Of a stretch of 64,000 nt of DNA, positions 61,001-64,000 are shown one piece after another. Position numbers and translations under genes: made by a program. The stretch lies in contig OX352773.1 in NCBI GenBank assembly GCA_947095535.1, forward strand, positions 271,304,515-271,368,514. The letters run 5' to 3'. Source of the stretch: Poecilobothrus nobilitatus (Eukaryota; Arthropoda; Insecta; Diptera; Dolichopodidae). The first letter of the stretch is position 1, and each line of letters starts with the position of its first letter. Under the pieces are notes generated by a model. The model did no database searches, was not told the DNA's origin, and was given only the letters and a program-made list of their open reading frames with translations.

Positions 61001-61741
61001 TTATCTGTTAGTGACTTACTATTATTACATTTTAATCAGAAAATAAGGTTAGTCTAATTTTAAATTTAAATACTTTAAGATCTGTAATCAACTTTATTTC
61101 TTCTGGTAACTCGTTGTAAGCTTTCAGATAATTGTATAAATAATTAATTGTTTTTTTAATTATTTGTTCTAAAAAATGAGAGGTAAAAATTTGATTTATT
61201 TCGAGTATTGTGGCTGTGTATGTCTAGATTTCTATTTAAGATAAAATTATGTTTAATTTGGTTGTTAATAATTTTGAAGGCAGTTTTAAGGAGCTCAAGT
61301 GAAATAATATTTTGTAGGCTTATATATATTTTTCAGTATATAAACGATTGGTCGGATGTAAAATGGGTAACCTTAGGGCTAGTTTTACACATTTCTTGTG
61401 CATTATGTCTAATTTGTTTAAATAAATTTGGGAAGCTCGGCTCCCTATAGGTATAAGATAACATATGTACGATTTAATATAAGCGGAATAAATTGTAAAA
61501 ATGGCTTCATCAGATAAGTAGTTATGCAGCCTACGCAATAGGAATATATATGGTGTTATGTTTTTAATAATTTTTTCTATGTGAAAATTCCAGTTGGATT
61601 TGCTGTCAATTATTAAACCTAGGTAATTAAATTTTTTTACAATTTCTACCTTAACATTTTTATACTGGAAAGAATTTTCAATATTGTAAACTTATTTTCA
61701 AACATTAATGTCTTAGTTTTGTTTAGGTTTAAAAGAAGCCC

Positions 61742-62180
61742 ATGTCTGGTTGGTTAAATAAATTGGATATAATGAACAAAAAAACAATAAAAATAATTAA
61801 CTTTCATCCAATAATGTACTCAACAAATCTAATTTATTCCTCCCGTTATCTTAGTCTTGAAAATATTTGTTGAGGTGAACTCTATATTCTTGCTTTCAAA
61901 ATTATTAATAATCATATCAAACATAACTTTATCCTTAATAGATTTATTGACATTCATAACGATAACACAAGAAACAAATCAAATTTCTATTTCACGCTGT
62001 TTAGAACAGATAATCAAAACAAGAATTGTTTGTTTAATTGATTAAAAGTTTTAACGACTTACCGAATGAATTGAAACTTAATAATAACCTATATTTTCCA
62101 TATATATCAAAAAGAAAGGGTAACATTTGTAAGTAAAAAAGTAAAAAAAAAAATAAAAATAAAAATACAAAAACAAAAAG
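61742..62180 (+). mobile_element. LINE 3' fragment in opposite orientation, inside the minus-strand LINE
   Basis: On the plus strand NKLDIMNKKTIKIINFHP, LAFKIINNHIKHNFILNR and NTRNKSNFYFTLFRTDNQ are homologous to NKLDIMHKKC, FKIINNQIKHNFILNR and NTRNKSNFY of the surrounding minus-strand LINE. Stops are present, and an A-rich tail follows at 62135-62180. This is either a 5'-truncated insertion of a related LINE, or a twin-primed inversion product. Confidence 0.75.
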
Positions 62181-62478
62181 ATTTTTTTATTTTTAATTTA
62201 ATTTTTACCCCTATAGCTTTAATGTTTTTAAATTGTAATTAATTTTTCATGAGTGTGTGTTGAGGGATGTGGAATGTGTGAAAATGAAATGTATACGAAT
62301 ATAGAATATAATTAAATTAACGTATAATTTAAACAATTTCAAATCACTGTTCGGCCATACGGTTAATGCCAAGGCCTTATAATTAACAATTTTCCAATAT
62401 TTATTTTCATTTTATTATTATTTTTTTTATTCATACTTATAAACTTAAACTTAATTTTAGTTATAATAATAATTAGTT

Positions 62479-62529
62479 AACAATTTCATGAATTTTAGTA
62501 ATAAGTCCACTAAAATTCATGAAATTGTT
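62479..62529. repeat. Perfect 20-bp inverted repeat (hairpin) with 11-base loop
   Basis: AACAATTTCATGAATTTTAG (62479-62498) and its exact complement CTAAAATTCATGAAATTGTT (62510-62529) flank TAATAAGTCCA. It lies in the insert within the LINE. It might be a recent small foldback or a junction between inverted LINE tails. Confidence 0.9.
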
Positions 62530-63366
62530 ATTAATATAAGCTTAAATTTTGTTGTTTTTTTAGTATTAAGTTTAAATTATTTTAAAATAAAGAAAAAAAA
62601 AAAGGGTGAAGGTCATGTTAAATGGATGTGTGAATAATTTCTTCGGAGTTCTCAGCGTATTTTAAAACCGCATCATCGGCACATAACTGAAGGTTGCCCT
62701 TTAGATTCAAATGAGTAATATCATCAATATATAATTTGAAAAGCGATGGTCCTAGAATTGAGTCTTGCTGCACTCCCCTTGTAATCGTTTTCTCTTGACT
62801 GAAACTGTTATTTACCCGTACTATTTGTTTCCGATTTTGCAGATATGATTTAAAGAAATTTAAGTGGTCGACAGTAAAATTTAATTTTGATCATTTTAAA
62901 AGTAGGATATATCGTGGTCAACACAATCGAATGCTTTCTTTATTGAGAAAGACACAACTAACAATTTTCCAATTATCAGTGTTTTTTGAAATAAAATCAT
63001 TGAAAAAAGACAAGCAGCTATAGTATTAGATTTTTACTCGAAGCCAAATTGATTTACACTTAATATGGAATTATTGATTGTAAAGGAATTTAGTCTATTT
63101 TTAAGAACTTTTTCAAAAAATTTGGATATGGCAGGTAAGACAGCGATCGGACGATAATTCGAACAATCAGTAGGTAATCCAGTTTTAAATATTGACGTTA
63201 CAATAACTATTTTCAGACAATTAGGAAAAACATGTGTTTGAAGTGAATTATTTATGCAATTAACTAAGATGGGCGTCAAGCGTTCTGAAATTTTTTTTAT
63301 AAATTTAGTTGAAATGTTATCATATCCTGTAGCTGATTCCGAGTTTAACGATTCTATGATTCTAGA

Positions 63367-63534
63367 GATTTCTTCTGCATTCGCAGGAGCTAGGTTGAAA
63401 TTATTGTAAATTTTCGCCTGCAATGGTTCATATAACTTATGTCAATATTAGATTTCTTCTGCATTCGCAGGAGCGAGGTTGAAATTATTGTAAATTTTCG
63501 CCTGAAATGGTTCATATAACTTATGTCAATATTA
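63367..63534. repeat. 84-bp tandem duplication at the 5' limit of the LINE
   Basis: GATTTCTTCTGCATTCGCAG starts at 63367 and again at 63451. The two 84-bp units differ at two positions (CTAGG/CGAGG and GCAATGG/GAAATGG). LINE similarity stops at the end of the second unit, so this appears to be the truncation point. Confidence 0.9.
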
Positions 63535-64000
63535 TTTAATGAAATATAAAAGAAGAAAAAAAGGATTTAATTTTAAACATCTTGTTCTTTAAAAAGAACT
63601 TTTACAAAAGAAAGATTTTGCTCTTATTAGATTAACTAAATTCTTGGCATACCCTACTTATATTTTAGTTTAATTTGTCCCAATTCAAAAGAAATGAATA
63701 AAAATTTTAATGTTTATTTGCTTTTATTTCAACAATGAAAAAATAACAAATATATAATAGGTATATTCACAAAAATTCTGAATAAATTTTATTTTATTGG
63801 ACTATTAATGATTTTTTATCAGACTACATTTTGTAACCTTGTACTCATCTAGATAATTTCTTTTATCTTTTTTTGAATTAAATTTAGAATTTTTTTTGAA
63901 TAAAAAACGGAAGATTAATTACATTGTATTAAGTATAGTTAGATTTTTTCGGTTTTTTGTTTTCTTTCGGTTTTAATGCTTTAATGTAGTAAAAATTGGA
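63535..64000. other. AT-rich right edge
   Basis: No feature recognised. Confidence 0.4.

Larger units (their letters stand above)
61010..63534 (-). mobile_element. Jockey/CR1-like LINE remnant, interrupted
   Basis: Reading minus from 63423: NNFNLAPANAEEISRIIESL, ATGYDNISTKFIKK, FPNCLKIVIVTSIFKTGLP, NYRPIAVLPAISKFFEKVL, SVNQFGFE and a stop, then KKAFDCVDHD (about 62905-62935), GVQQDSILGPSLFKLYIDDI and CADDAVLKY (about 62665-62683). Sequence resumes at 61742 with KKFNYLGLIIDSKSNW, YLSDEAIFTIYSAYIKSY, LNKLDIMHKKC and, near the 3' end, INNQIKHNFILNR and NTRNKSNFY. The motif A Asp is Ser and the YADD Tyr is Cys, and there are stops, so it is dead. The 5' part (endonuclease, ORF1) is absent. An ~870-bp insert (61742-62616) splits it. 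Confidence 0.85.

Noticed and set aside
1..64000. LTR retrotransposons, endogenous viral genes, toxin genes, CRISPR arrays
   Set aside because: No gag/pol/env-like frames, no LTR pairs with TG...CA ends, and no spaced direct-repeat arrays were seen on either strand.

Overview
This is a very A+T-rich eukaryotic window with poly-A/poly-T runs, (ATT)n and (TA)n microsatellites and a dense litter of degenerate transposable elements. It contains no bacterial-style genes, operons or CRISPR arrays and no intact long ORF. The repeats point to a higher (brachyceran) fly. They include DINE-1/Helentron-like elements with a TATACCC...GGGTATA terminal hairpin and a GTCCGTCCGTCC block, Jockey-like LINE remnants, a mariner-type transposase with rosa-like (DD41D) spacing, and a tRNA-derived SINE. 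The species cannot be named from the sequence alone.

Host coding sequence: the best candidate is the 3' end of a gene on the minus strand at the left edge. A terminal exon (102-223) ends in a stop codon and has an AATAAA signal downstream. An Asn/Ser-rich upstream exon (2865-2992) joins it in a matching splice phase. Both are clearly richer in G+C than their surroundings. Weaker exon-like islands lie at 5332-5413, 28903-29025 and 41078-41374. If the gene model is right, much of the window is long intron or upstream flank of this gene. The gene itself is not recognised.

Layout. 1-3.0 kb: putative 3' exons with one helitron-like copy between them. 5.2-8.4 kb: a G+C-richer island, trinucleotide repeats, a SINE, an inverted helitron-like copy and a Jockey-like LINE fragment. 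8.4-12.2 kb: AT-rich. 12.2-17.4 kb: a cluster of helitron-like copies plus a deleted mariner. 17.4-30.4 kb: mostly featureless AT-rich DNA with one full SINE. 30.4-31.0 kb: a Tc1-like remnant. 33.4 kb: a 232-bp MITE with perfect 8-bp target duplications. 35.5-39.7 kb: helitron-like copies, a SINE, and an element carrying five tandem ~141-bp units. 46.6-53.3 kb: the most structured region, with a duplicated segment that carries the same SINE in both copies, a hAT-type MITE in one copy only, a ~1-kb replacement in the other, and an inverted-repeat family made of ~76-bp units. 56.4-57.0 kb: another helitron-like copy. 61.0-63.5 kb: a dead LINE interrupted by an oppositely oriented LINE 3' fragment.

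Nothing here forms a pathway. The interest lies in the nested repeat history and in a possible host gene with widely spaced exons. All calls come from reading and translating by eye; no database was searched.
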